64,000 nucleotides of DNA from Didymodactylos carnosus (Eukaryota; Rotifera; Eurotatoria; Philodinida; Philodinidae): the NCBI GenBank assembly GCA_905250885.1, contig CAJNOQ010000183.1, forward strand, positions 1-64,000. Direction: 5' to 3'. Below the pieces are notes generated by a model. That model had not been told where the DNA came from. It worked only from the letters and a program-made list of their open reading frames with translations, and made no database searches. Within the stretch, counting starts at the first letter, position 1, and each line of letters starts with the position of its first letter. The position numbers and the translations under genes were made by a program. This document shows positions 26,901 through 38,394 of the stretch, one piece after another.

Positions 26901-29900
26901 AATCAGTCTCTAACTAAATATGTCCAATCTGTATGTCTAATTGACACAAGCGTGAATCTTCCTTTGTTCGATTAAGTCTGAGTTCATTGTCAAATTTTCA
27001 CAACATATTAGAACAAGTATACAAAACAATTCTAATATATCTATGTTCAACTGTACCATAATCATCATCATCAAAAAACTGAAGTTGATTTCAAAAACTT
27101 AATAAATACAGTAGAGAGTTATTGGTGTCGTAAAAATGCCGTTTACCCGTAGGTAATGCATTTATTCGAACTATGGCTTTTAATATACAAAAACTCAAAA
27201 ATAAAGATAAAGAAAAGGATAACTTTTATGTTTTTATGCATTATTAGTATTTTGATTTGTGAACTTTTCTTACTCTTAAACATTTATCTACTAATTATGT
27301 GTACCGTTTTTTTCTAGCGCTGAAAAGAAATTCGTGAAGGCGGTATTGCTCGTTTTCCATTCCATTTCATATCAAAATTCAGAGTATAATTCGTGCAAGG
27401 ATAAGAAAAAGATCATATTTCATTATTTCAGAATTTCGCTTTGTATATATCCTTAGAAGAAGAAAAAAATGAAAAAGCTGTACTGTATAGTCTGTCAATT
27501 ATCATTTGTAATACGAAAGGGATTAAATACTGTGAAATTGCATCAAAGTTTAGCTATCTTTGTCTCGAACCTATCATTGTATTTTCACCCCATACTACTT
27601 ATTTAATCTCCTCTTTACTTTTTTTTCTTTTTTCTTTTTTTTTCAATTCATTTCTTTCCTTTTCTTGTTTTGATCTTAGGCAAATAATTAAAATCTTGAC
27701 CCAGTGACGAAGAAAAAAAAAGGCACAATGAGTAAATGTGTGGATATATGCATATGTATATATATATAAAAACACATATAGGCACTTGTTAACCTGTACA
27801 TACAGAAAAACTAACGATCTTCTCTTTTTCTTTTCATTCTGTTCATCAACAGTAGTAGTAGCAGCTGGAGGAAGAGACAACATGACAGTTAAGAAGCGTT
27901 TATCGTTTTAAACACTTTATAGTTTTATACTACCAGATTCTCTTATTTTTTTATTTTTATTTTTTTCGAAATATTATAATTATATCACGTTTTTCAATAT
28001 GTTCAATCTTTGTCGATCGAAATCCCCAAGGTTTTGAGGTAAAAGTTAAACGTATTTTTTTTTTCGCCTTCTTCTTGCGTTGTTGTTCAATTTGCTCTTC
28101 TTTTGTTTCTTTTCCGTACAAAAGAAGAAAAAAAAAATTACTTGTGTATAATGGATATTTTATAAATTCAATGACATTTCTTCCAGTTACACTCACTAAA
28201 TAGACGTGTATAAACGATAATTATTGATTTTATGAAACGATAAATTTTTTTTAATCGTGCTCCTGTTATTAAAAAAACAAAATACCACGTTATTTAAAAA
28301 TTTATGTTTATTTCAATAAAACAAAATGGGCAACAATAAAGGCGTTATTTATAATGGCAATTTATATTATAATTATCTAAATTATTTAAAAAGTTTGTAC
28401 TTTTTGTGTTATTTTAAGTTCTAATTGAATGATGAATTTGATCATCACTATTTGTTGTAAGAGAAGTTATTATTATAAGATTGCTGCTTTGTAAGTGTAG
28501 AATATACTTGAAAATGTGGAATTGTCTGAAAAAAGCATATGTGAGTCAGCTTGTTAATTGTTCCTTCTACACATACTTCTGGAATAACTGTTAAAAATAG
28601 GTATCTCTTCGATTAGAGACTTGTACATAGCAAGAAAACTATTAAAACTCATCGAGACTTTTTTCGAAGAATATATTGTTTATTTTTAAAAAAGTTACCA
28701 TTGACAATATGAGATATTCATCTTCCGTTTGATTGAGAAACGTTTCTCTTTGCTCCTGCACAAGTTAACCGATAATAGCTCACCTTTTGAAAGAATCAAT
28801 TTGTTTCTACACAGTTACTTTGTACATTTTACAGAGACTTTATGTTGATGGTGACTTGATATCTAATTTCCACCTTAGGATTTTTACGACTAGTCAGCCT
28901 TATTGTAATGCTAGTCTATACTGCATTGTTACCATATTAAAATAATAAAAAGAAACAAAAACGAAAGGGAGTTTCTAACTCGTAACGTTCCTCTGCGATG
29001 GAAATTCTTTTCTGTTCTATTACAATGCTTTCAGTTACGAATGAAAATCAGCAATAGTTTTTATTTTTTATTAATTTTAATCATTAGCAGTAAAAGAAAT
29101 AATTCATGTCAGAAAATTCGATCAAACACACTAGATAACTGTATGATTTCATTGTTTCACGTTTCTGTATTGCGTTTGACTCTGAAAACTGAAAATTCAT
29201 ACTAACTAACTAATAGACTGATTCTTTTCGTGGAATATTGTTAAAATTAATGCCGAGTGAGTACAGAATTTTACTGTAGTAAACTCCTCCATTAGAAGAA
29301 TGAAAACAGTACGATGGTGTAAAATCATTAACATTTTCAAAGTTACCACTTTGTTTTTTTTATAGGATCAAATAGTGAAGCACAAGCATTTCTTCAACGT
29401 GATGGACAAGTTCTTATTAGAATGCGTGGACTTCCATTTGACGCTACACCAAAAGATGTGGTAAGTAAAAACTTGTGTGCTCTAATTAACCACTTTTACA
29501 CATAAAGCACTTGAATAAATCCCATTTTTGGCTTGTAAGACCGTTTACATTAACTGATACGAAAAGAATACAATATACCAATCAATTTTACTTTTTTTGG
29601 TTTGTCTTTTTTTACAGATAATGAAGTTTCTTCTAAAATGTAAAAGGTATTTCGAACATAGTGGGCCATTGATTATTTCTTCTCATTTTCTTTTCGTAAA
29701 CTATAGTTGTCAACATCTTTTTTTTGGGCAGTTATGATAAACATATTGTGTTAGTTGGTGGTATCTGTACCATTAAAATATATGCACGTTTGCTATGAAT
29801 TTTTCTAGCTTAAGCAAGCAGTTTATTATATTGTCACTTGTGGTAGTGAGTGATGTACTTTGGTTGTGCGTGTTTGTAAAAAATATCGGTGTAGATTTTG

Positions 29901-32900
29901 GACGTTGTAAACTAAATCGTTGCATGAACCTCAGTTTAGTTTTTATGTGGAATCTGAAGTTAGATAAAAAAGTATGCTTTAACCCTTTTGGTACTAAATA
30001 ATTGACATTTATGTGTCATAATAGTTTTGTGAGGTTAATTCTTCATCTCATGCCCTTTTGATCGACCAAATTTCAGTTTTATATGTCTCCTTCTACATCC
30101 TTAAATTAATATTCGGTTAATGAACGAATCAAAAAAGCAGTGATCAATATTCTCTCATTACTGCAATTACTAAGATATGATTTATCCATCTTTATATAGG
30201 CACCATTTTTCTTAACAGATATGATTACTATAGCTACAATAATGTATTTTGTTAAGGTAACTTACGACTGATCTCCGTTCTCACGCACATCAACAGCGGA
30301 TGGTGTGCGTTTTATTACAATATCAATGATAGAATAGTCAATTTCCTTGCTAGAATCAAACAGAAGTGCGAGGAATGAATCAGTTTAAGTGGCGTCAAAT
30401 TGTTTAGCTTTTTAACATTGGGTTAACTGTTAGTTTTTGTTGGCGGTTAGAGAATATCACCGTTGTGAATTATGTGTATTTTGTTATATTGACGTGCTAC
30501 TAAGTATAACATAATATGCTTTAATTGGATTTGTTTTGTTTTGGGATCCAAAGCATTTATAAACCAAAGTTGAACGAGGGTTTTGCTGATTTATATTTAA
30601 AAATGAAATAACATGCTTGGGATTCGAAATTTTTTGATATTAATTATCCATTTTTTTTGGAATCTACTAAAATGTTTAAAAATTAGTAAGAGGATATTGA
30701 AAAAAAAACATGCAAGAGAAAATCAATCCAAGTTTGTATTCTAAAGGTTTCGGGAATGTTTCGGTAGGCGATTCAGTTAATTAATCATAAGGCAACAAAT
30801 TGTAATAAATAGTTCTGCAGCAATGTTCGAGGAAGAGTGACATCGAAAAATAGTGGGTATTAGTCTCTGTTTCTTGAAAAATGGAAAGGGAATTCTATAA
30901 AGACTATTACTCCTATGCCAATATCTCATGTCGCTGTTGTACCCGTATACGTCGTTGTTATATTGTAGTAAAAATAAGATAGATACAATATCTGATTACT
31001 TCTAATTAAACTTAAAAAGTTCTCAAGATCATTTTATATATCCCTGTAACAGACAAACAGTTATGTTCTTCGCGGACGAACGCTAGATCAATTTTCTTTC
31101 CAATCTCTAGTTTATGTAATTTTTGAATGCATGTAATCACACTGAGAGCAATTGAAGGGCTCTTACCAATCTACCTTTTATTGTATAAGTGAGTCGAAAA
31201 TAAGTAGCTTAGCCTCTCTAAATAAGAATTATGAAAATGAGGGAGAGATAGTCTATTATCAAAAATTAGTAATCGCTTTATGACCTCCTTGCAGTCAGCA
31301 AATAATCAAGTGACGTTTTGTCTTATCCGTTTGAGAGCGATCATATAAGTTATATTGATTTGCTGCTGTTTTAATTCGGGCACAGTGGTTTGAACAATCA
31401 ATAAGTATTGGGAATGCTCTTTTATCAACTGTGTCAATGGACTAACTTCTCATTATCTTGTACTAAATAACGTAATTAATTAATTGTCATTGTTTAGATT
31501 GAATTTTTTGAACGTGGCGATAATTCATGCCAAATTGTAGATGGTGAAGAAGGAGTTTTATTTGTGCATTATCCAGATGGTATATATTCTCTTCATTTTT
31601 TAGTATTCATCATTTAAAAATGATCACTATCTTTTAATAGGACGCTCAACTGGCGATGCGTTTGTTATGCTAAAAACAGAAAATGAAGCGTCACAAGGTA
31701 AGTTTTAAAGCTATACACTTTACACTTTACTTTCAATATCGAACATAAATCTGCTGTTTTAGCGTTGATGAAACATAAAGATATCATGGGTGCACGATAC
31801 ATAGAATTATTCAGAAGTACACCGGCCGAAGTTCAACAGGCATGATATATTTCTAATTAACTCTTGGATAAAATTTTTAACTTTTCATGTGTGATCACTG
31901 ATAATTCATTATCACTATAATTTACATATGACAAAGAAGTTTTGTTTGGTTATCAACCATAATCGTATTTCGTGAATATATTTGTTGAATATTGAAAATA
32001 TATCAATCATTAATTCGCGATATTTCTTTGTTAATTCTCGTTTTGAAATCTAAACTAGTAGATAGATGGATGTTGGAATAAATGTTTAAAGTTGATTTAG
32101 CATTCTCCTTGAAAAAATTCTTTTTATTTAATTGTGATGTTTGAAAGATAATGAATATCATTGTCACCTCATCTCGTGTAGGACGCTCATTTTTAGACCT
32201 CCCTAGTAAAAATCTTAGACACTTCTTAACATTATCTTACTAAGATCTTATCCTTTAAGATTTTGATAAGATAATCTACGATCTTATCGTTTAAGATCTT
32301 AATAAGATTTAATGACTCTGCTTTCATTCACCCTTTTGTTTTGCTCTCATTCATCTATATAAGTGACCGAAAATATGAGTGATTATATGCTTATTTTTCT
32401 TCCTGACTCTGCTGGTACTTGCTCTCTCGAAAGTGTTCAACAATTTTTAAGAGAGTGTACATGCAGGTCAAGGTCCATAGTTGGACACCTGAAAATATGA
32501 AATTTCTCTTCATTCTTCAACTTGGATAATGCGGATTAAAACTTGAAAAATTTTCAGTGAATCTCGGATAAATATTATTTAAAAAACGTTATCGTTCTTG
32601 CTATTAAGGTCCTAATATACTCTTATCCAATCTTGAAAAAGTCTTAGACAATACAATCTTAGTAAGATCTTAGAATAATCTTATTAAGATCTTAGTAAGA
32701 TTTCGCTTACATTTGTGAGAAAATTTTTATTGACTCCATCTCACGTCCTTCGTGAGATGTCACCACAACAGTGGTTAAATCAATAATGTTAGTATGTCCC
32801 CAAATCTTCGTCCAGATAGAGATACTGAACATCTCGGATTCGTTCTATAGGAAACTAACACATGCGATTAGAGGTTGAAAGAATCAGTCTATGAAATATT

Positions 32901-34537
32901 TATGTTATTGATTTTTGGCAGGTATCCGGAGTCCAAAATACTGAAAATCCTTGAGAATGTTTTTAATAATCCCTCTCTCTATTAATAGTCACAGTAAAAT
33001 TTAGAAATTGAGTTTCGTCAACCTCTAGATGCATGTGTTAGTTCCATTTTGAAATCCAGTCCGAACTCTCTGGTATCTACATATACGGAAATTAGGACTT
33101 TGAGCATAGAGTTTTGCTATGTCTCAATTTTGATCTGTAGATCTATGCGTTCAGAGAAAAATTTGATGTCATAATTTTCCAGGAATAACATTAGTATTTG
33201 AAGTTGTTGCTTTATAAGACTTTTAGAAAACTTGCATAAGTAAATAATCACACGTTAAATTCAATTTTTGCACAAATGACAGTATAACGATACTTGTTTT
33301 TCATTACATTTTACACATGAAAATTAAAAAATTTATCCCATGAATAAATTAAACATTTCTTGTTATTTTTCAAAGAATATTCATTCAGGTTTTTCGCCGC
33401 AGTCAAGATCCAAAAAATTTTCAAACATCATTGAAAGATATACCATTTGCTCCACTACCAATGCTACCTCCTGAACTGATCAGTGGCGGAAACAAAAAAG
33501 ATTGTATTAGAGTGCGCAATTTACCGGTTGAAAGTAACATCGAACAAATATTAGAATTTCTCGGCGTACATTCTCAACACATTGTTGCTCAAGGCGTCCA
33601 TATGGTTTACAATGCTCATGGTATGCCATCCGGCGAAGCCTTCATTCAGATGGATTCAGAGTCAGCAGGTATAACAGAATACATTCCATGACTAAAAAAA
33701 GTTCTATACTTTCTAAGCATTGAATCTCTTTTGTTTTTAGCATATAATGCATCAAGTCATAAACACAATAAATACATGTTTTTCAGGTAAAATAATACAC
33801 ATTAAGTTGTTGAATAGTAATTACTATTTCTATTATTATTTTCATTCTAGTGGAAAAAAACGTTATATCGAAGTACTTCAGTGTTCTGGTGAAGACATGA
33901 ATCTCGTTTTATTAGGACTTGTTCCATCGAATCTTATACCGACGAATTTAAACAATGGACCAAGACCGACGATGTTGCCACCAAGAAGTAAATTTATTTC
34001 AGTATTTTTCATCAAATAATCCATTTGAGAAACAGTCTATTGTCAGATAGTTCAATTTTGATAGTACTGCGAAAACTTTGTAGAAAAACATGAACTACAT
34101 TTCAAAGAAAAAAATTAACAATTTTCGGCATTTTCAACAAAACTATCACTCTTTGTCATATCTATATTCATTTTTAGCTGCACCTGTTGTTTCAACAATG
34201 TCCACTTTACCTCCTCAGATGATACCTCAATCATTGCCAATTGTTGCTGCTTCACAATCATCTCTTCAAAATGGAAATTCATTAGCTGCTGCGACAGCAA
34301 TGCAGAATGCAGCTAATAGTTTGCAAAATGCCTATTATCCTATGCCAGTATTTTGGTATCCTACTCCACCTGTGTCACCGCCCATTTATCTTCAAGCAAC
34401 TGGTCCATTACAAAATCATCCAGTTCTTGTTTTACGAGGTAACTGTTTAAATATTTCTGCAAGACGAAAATAATATTGTTAAATTTTTTGTTTTTCTAGG
34501 TGATACAGGCGAATATTCGAGTGCAACATTTAACTGA
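23976..34537 (+). CDS. ESRP: Epithelial splicing regulatory protein (ESRP/Fusilli), 16 coding exons
   Basis: RNA-binding regulator of alternative splicing, nuclear. Exons: 23976-24128, 24513-24644, 24715-24940, 25296-25385, 25443-25497, 25563-25673, 25750-25925, 29366-29460, 31498-31579, 31641-31697, 31763-31839, 33389-33668, 33741-33786, 33851-33987, 34178-34438, 34500-34537. All phases agree; 2016 nt, 671 aa, close to vertebrate ESRP (about 680). The N-terminal region ([47 protein letters not shown]) matches the ESRP-specific part. Three quasi-RRMs follow: about 227-310 ([46 protein letters not shown]), 327-418 ([43 protein letters not shown]) and 456-545 ([35 protein letters not shown]). 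A P/A/Q-rich tail with [17 protein letters not shown] ends in [17 protein letters not shown]. Vertebrates continue for a short fourth RRM-like segment, so this C-terminus is shorter. The start is the ATG before TPQQHG; the donor of exon 11 is GC. Confidence 0.95.
25926..29365 (+). other. ESRP: ESRP intron 7 (3.44 kb)
   Basis: GTGAGT donor and TTTTTTATAG acceptor. The intron separates RRM1 from RRM2. It contains no recognisable exon or element; it is AT-rich with pyrimidine tracts (27610-27660) and an AT run (27755-27775). Confidence 0.85.
29461..31497 (+). other. ESRP: ESRP intron 8 (2.04 kb)
   Basis: GTAAGT donor directly after codon GTG within RRM2, acceptor TGTTTAG. No gene or repeat recognised inside. 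Confidence 0.85.
31840..33388 (+). other. ESRP: ESRP intron 11, GC-AG type
   Basis: The exon ends CAACAG and is followed by GCATGATA; the acceptor is TTCATTCAG. No in-frame GT alternative preserves the conserved AEVQQ-V junction (vertebrate ESRP also reads AEVQQV). GC-AG introns are a known minor class. The intron also houses the inverted-repeat element at 32.2-32.7 kb. Confidence 0.85.
32195..32720. mobile_element. ESRP: AAGATCTTA-rich inverted-repeat element in ESRP intron 11
   Basis: The two ends (32201-32310 and 32610-32710) are dense in AATCTTA, TAAGATCTTA and CTTAGTAAGATC words that are complementary to each other. The left end starts CCCTAGTAAAAATC, like the CCCTAGTGA terminus of the 35-kb element. 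Non-coding. It is probably a member of one family of CCCTAG-ended elements. Confidence 0.6.
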
Positions 34538-35025
34538 ATTTATTTATAATATCACCGATATATGATAAATGATAAATTTAAGAATAATTCAACAGGAACG
34601 TTGTCCGTTCAAGGCATTCCATGTACAGAAAAATTGCGATGACTTTACACACATCCTTGAAGTTTTAGTTTGTTTTTGATCTTCCATTTCTTTAATATAC
34701 GTCTTTCTGTTCTCGTACCATTGATACTATGCAGTGACTTTTTAATATTTCTCTTGTTCAATATTTTCTCCCACGCAAACTGGCTTTCATCTATCTTACG
34801 TGAATTTATAATCTGTGCAGTGATTTTGTCATCATCTACTTTACTCATTTTTCTTTTTGAATGTTCTTGTTTTTTGTTAGTTAATCGTTGTTATATCTCT
34901 CGTTTTTCAGCAAAAAAAAACCCACATCTGTTTCTTTCCTTGTTTGTTTTATAATATTCAATTGTTGATCATTAAATTATATACATATACATATATAGAT
35001 ATAGATATATTGCAAAGTAATACTC
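34538..35025. other. ESRP 3' flank; no gene seen
   Basis: Probable 3' UTR and intergenic DNA, T-rich, ending in an AT/GATA run (34978-35010). No coding exon is supported. Confidence 0.5.
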
Positions 35026-35029
35026 ATAC

Positions 35030-35602
35030 GCCCTAGACAAACATTTTTCGTTATTTCTGGTGAGAATCTTATCGGATTCCTACATAAGAAGTCCGTACGA
35101 AAATGGCAAGAATTTCGTACGAATCCGATAAGAATCAGGTAAGATTTAAATAAGAATGAGCTATGACTTTGATAAGACGCTCGTATCACTTTCTTATCAC
35201 TTCATTATGACATTTTTACTAAAAGTCAATCAGAAGCAGAAGCTTCAATTGCAGAAGGACATACTATATAAGCACCACTGATTTTTTCGAAGTTTCTTCA
35301 AGGTAGGTAAGACTGGTTGTTCTGAAAATGCCTCGCAACCTCTTACATTCTCCCTAATGGACTATACAGCTAACTAAAGAAAGAAAAAAAACATCGGAAG
35401 TTTTTGTCAGTTTGTTGCCCTTGTCTTGTCAAATTCTTATAGGATTCTTAACTGATCCTTATCTGTTTTTTATCAAATTCGTGTCACTCTCGTGCGGACT
35501 TCTTATGTAAGAATTCAAGTAAGATTCTTATACGAGTCGTAGCGGATTCTTAGAAGTTTCTCATAAGGGTCAGATTCTGTTGTAAGAATCGATCACTAGG
35601 GC
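35030..35602. mobile_element. GCCCTAG-ended inverted-repeat element, ~570 bp
   Basis: The ends are GCCCTAGACAA (35030) and GATCACTAGGGC (35591-35602). Inner arms are inverted copies (CTACATAAGAAGTCCGTACG near 35078 and the complement of TACATAAGAAGTCCGCACG near 35495). The interior is full of GATTCTTA/TAAGAATC words. The terminus is shared with the 4.2-kb and 32.2-kb loci. Non-coding. Confidence 0.7.
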
Positions 35603-35997
35603 TTATGCACGGTGCTATTTCTTGTTTTCATTCCACGTTGAGGAAAAATTTGAAAATAAATCTATCAAATGGTAATCACAAGAGACGAGATAAATTCTTC
35701 TGATAGTATAATTGTATAATATTGTAATCAGCCTTTATATACAATCGTTTGCTTTGTATACTTCCTTTAATATTGTAATGTTGAGTAAAGTCTAAGTCAA
35801 CACAGTATCTCTTTGTCAACTTGACTTAGTGAAACAAAAGAAGTGACCTAATGCTTTGATCTTAAAAAGATTCTTTTACTATTTTCTCACTCAAGCTGTG
35901 GTTAGTCATTCATCCATTTCAAGTTAGTAACACTTGGTTATTCAAGGACTTGGTTATTTATAAACAGATGCGCTACATTCATTCCATTGCCGATATA

Positions 35998-37675
35998 GAG
36001 TCGTATGGGGTAATTCCGACTACTTGTACAAAGTTTCTTAGCATTTTGCGTATTTCTAAGCCGTTTTTAATCGGACGAGCGTGCTATTCAATATGAAGAT
36101 AGAACTAACAGTTCTCCGCTGATATAGAAATTCCCTAAAAATCCCTCTCCATTTTCAAGCGGTATTCAAAAGAAGACAGGGTCCTCCAAACTAGCCCAAA
36201 TTCTTCCTTACGGGGTAATTCTGTCCGATAAACTATTATGTTTTATGCTATTATGATTTTACTTATTTAAGGAAGGGATTCTCCCACTCGATTTTTCCGT
36301 TTGTAGAGGACACTTTGAAGTATACGTTTCAAAACTTTTTTCGAGTACTGGACCTGTAGTTTTTGAGAAAATAACTTTTTAAGTTTAGTCTCGGTTTTTT
36401 GCTCCATTTTTAAAATTTTAATAAAATTTTCAGATTTCTACATATAATCTTGATTTTGATGTCAACTGATACAGAGGACATCAGGATATATGTAAAAAAG
36501 ATTCGGTCAAACTTTCGGTCAAGTTTTGACTGAATTATTCCGCTTTGCTACGAAGTATATGTTCTGAAGCTTTTTCGGCTTACTGACATTGTTTGGCTGA
36601 GAAAAAAATTAATTGCTTAAAAAATTGTTGTTAACTTTTTTAGCACAGGACTGTTATACAAAAATTATAATGAATGAAGTTTTTGCATTAATTAATGTTT
36701 TTTTCAGTCAGATACTGCCAGTAAGCTCAAAAAAATTCAGGACGTATACTTCGAAGTATCCTCTACAAACTGGGAACGTTAGAGGAAAATCTAAATGGGG
36801 ACCTCACGTTAATATTGCAAAAAATTATACAGAATGTTTATGTTTTATAATCATTGCTTATTGTATTATATATGCGACAAAGATATCATATTTTGTGCAA
36901 TGCTAGGTACTTACCTTTATCAAATTAGCAAGCTAGTACCCATTAATCAATTAAAGGTATCAAACCAGTTTTTGAATGAGTTTTTGTAAGCATTTTGATA
37001 TTTGTTTCATAAATATCTAACTCTAGTTTCGATATTATCTGCCTAAATTTTAATCGAATTTCATGTCTCTTTTTTTTATTCAACTCATATGGTACAGCCC
37101 ATAATATACACAGAAATTTTTCTATGGTATGCTCATAATTAATGAGAATATTTAATAATACTGTGTAAATTCATTATCACAATATGTATAAAATTACATA
37201 GAAATATTTAAGGTCACAGAGCCTGCTGATCTTGAGCTGTTGAGATACAATTTTCATATATGTTGTAAGTAATGGCATGACGAATACCTTTTACCTTAAG
37301 AGTATGTCAGACATCTATTTCTGATAAGCAGCAGAGGTTTGTTTCAGGAAACTTCATGTATTTGAATGGACAGGCCAGAATTACTCCACGCATAATGGCT
37401 TATTAGTCGAAATACCCCAGTACCCCCTCCCCCCGAATTACCCCATATGGGGTAATTCGGGTTAGTTCGAAGGTCTCTGTCTCCTTTTGAATACCGCTTG
37501 AAAACGGGGAGGGATTTTTAGGGAATTTCTACATCAATGAATAGAGAACTGTTAGTTCTAGTTCTATCTTCATATTCAATAACACGCTTATCCGATTAAA
37601 AACGGCTTGAAAATACGCAAAATACTAAGAAACTTTGTGCAAGTGGCCGGAATTATCCCATACGACCCTATTCAA
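35998..37675. mobile_element. Long-TIR element, ~1.68 kb, with nested inverted repeats
   Basis: Arms of about 240 bp (35998-36245 and 37432-37675) match inverted at high similarity (GTCGTATGGG.TAATTCCG, AAGCCGTTTTTAATCGGA, GAAATTCCCTAAAAATCCCT, CAAGCGGTATTCAAAAG). Inside are further inverted copies around TTTGTAGAGGA.AC.T.GAAGTATACG (36298-36360 and 36715-36775), with a third related copy at 36545-36600. The right arm begins with a 24-bp perfect palindrome (37435-37458). The internal frame 36613-36906 resembles nothing known. Autonomous relatives are not visible here. Confidence 0.8.
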
Positions 37676-38394
37676 CCCTAATAAAAAAAAAACGTACAGC
37701 ATTTCTTTTCTAAATAGAGAAATGCAAGATAATTGAATTATTTCTATTATCATGTTGATCAAAGTTCGAGGAAATCTTCTTCATAATGATGTCATAATAA
37801 TTGTTGTTGAAACCGGAAGTAATAAATCGCCTCCTCTATTGGATATTTATGGTGGCTACTTTTTTTAAAAAAAATATTTTAATAAAAGAAAAATAATATT
37901 GAATATTATTGCCTATTTTGTTATGTGGTTATTCCGGTGAGTGAGAATGACTATATATATTTAATAAAAAAAAATTGTCGTTATTTTACCTTCTTTCTGT
38001 TTCACGTAAACACAGTCAAACATGTGCATAAACTTTCAAAATAAAAAAAACCCACTTTGCTATTAATTTTGATGATGTTTACATTGAAAGATAGACTGTC
38101 ACCAAAGAAGAAGAAGATGAAGAAGAATAAAAATTCATAATAAGTACAATGGGTTAATCGCACGCTATAGGAAAAAATTGTAAACTATCGAAAGAATAAG
38201 CAATCTAAGAATACCTTACCTTCATTAATGTCATTTAACATAATTTATGGCAACTCTAATTTATTTTCGCCTACTCATCGATAATCCATGATATTAATAA
38301 ATATACATATCACACGAATCTATCAGGAACTCGCTATAAGAAGAAAAGTTTGTTATATAATCTTGGTAAATCATCATAGAGAAGATTAATCAGA
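37676..38394. other. Intergenic, no gene seen
   Basis: AT-rich spacer between the 36-37.7 kb element and the first LRR/EGF gene; it presumably holds that gene's promoter. No specific site recognised. Confidence 0.4.

Noticed and set aside
36613-36906. 97-aa open frame inside the 36-37.7 kb element
   Set aside because: No domain, no similarity to a transposase, and it spans inner repeat copies.
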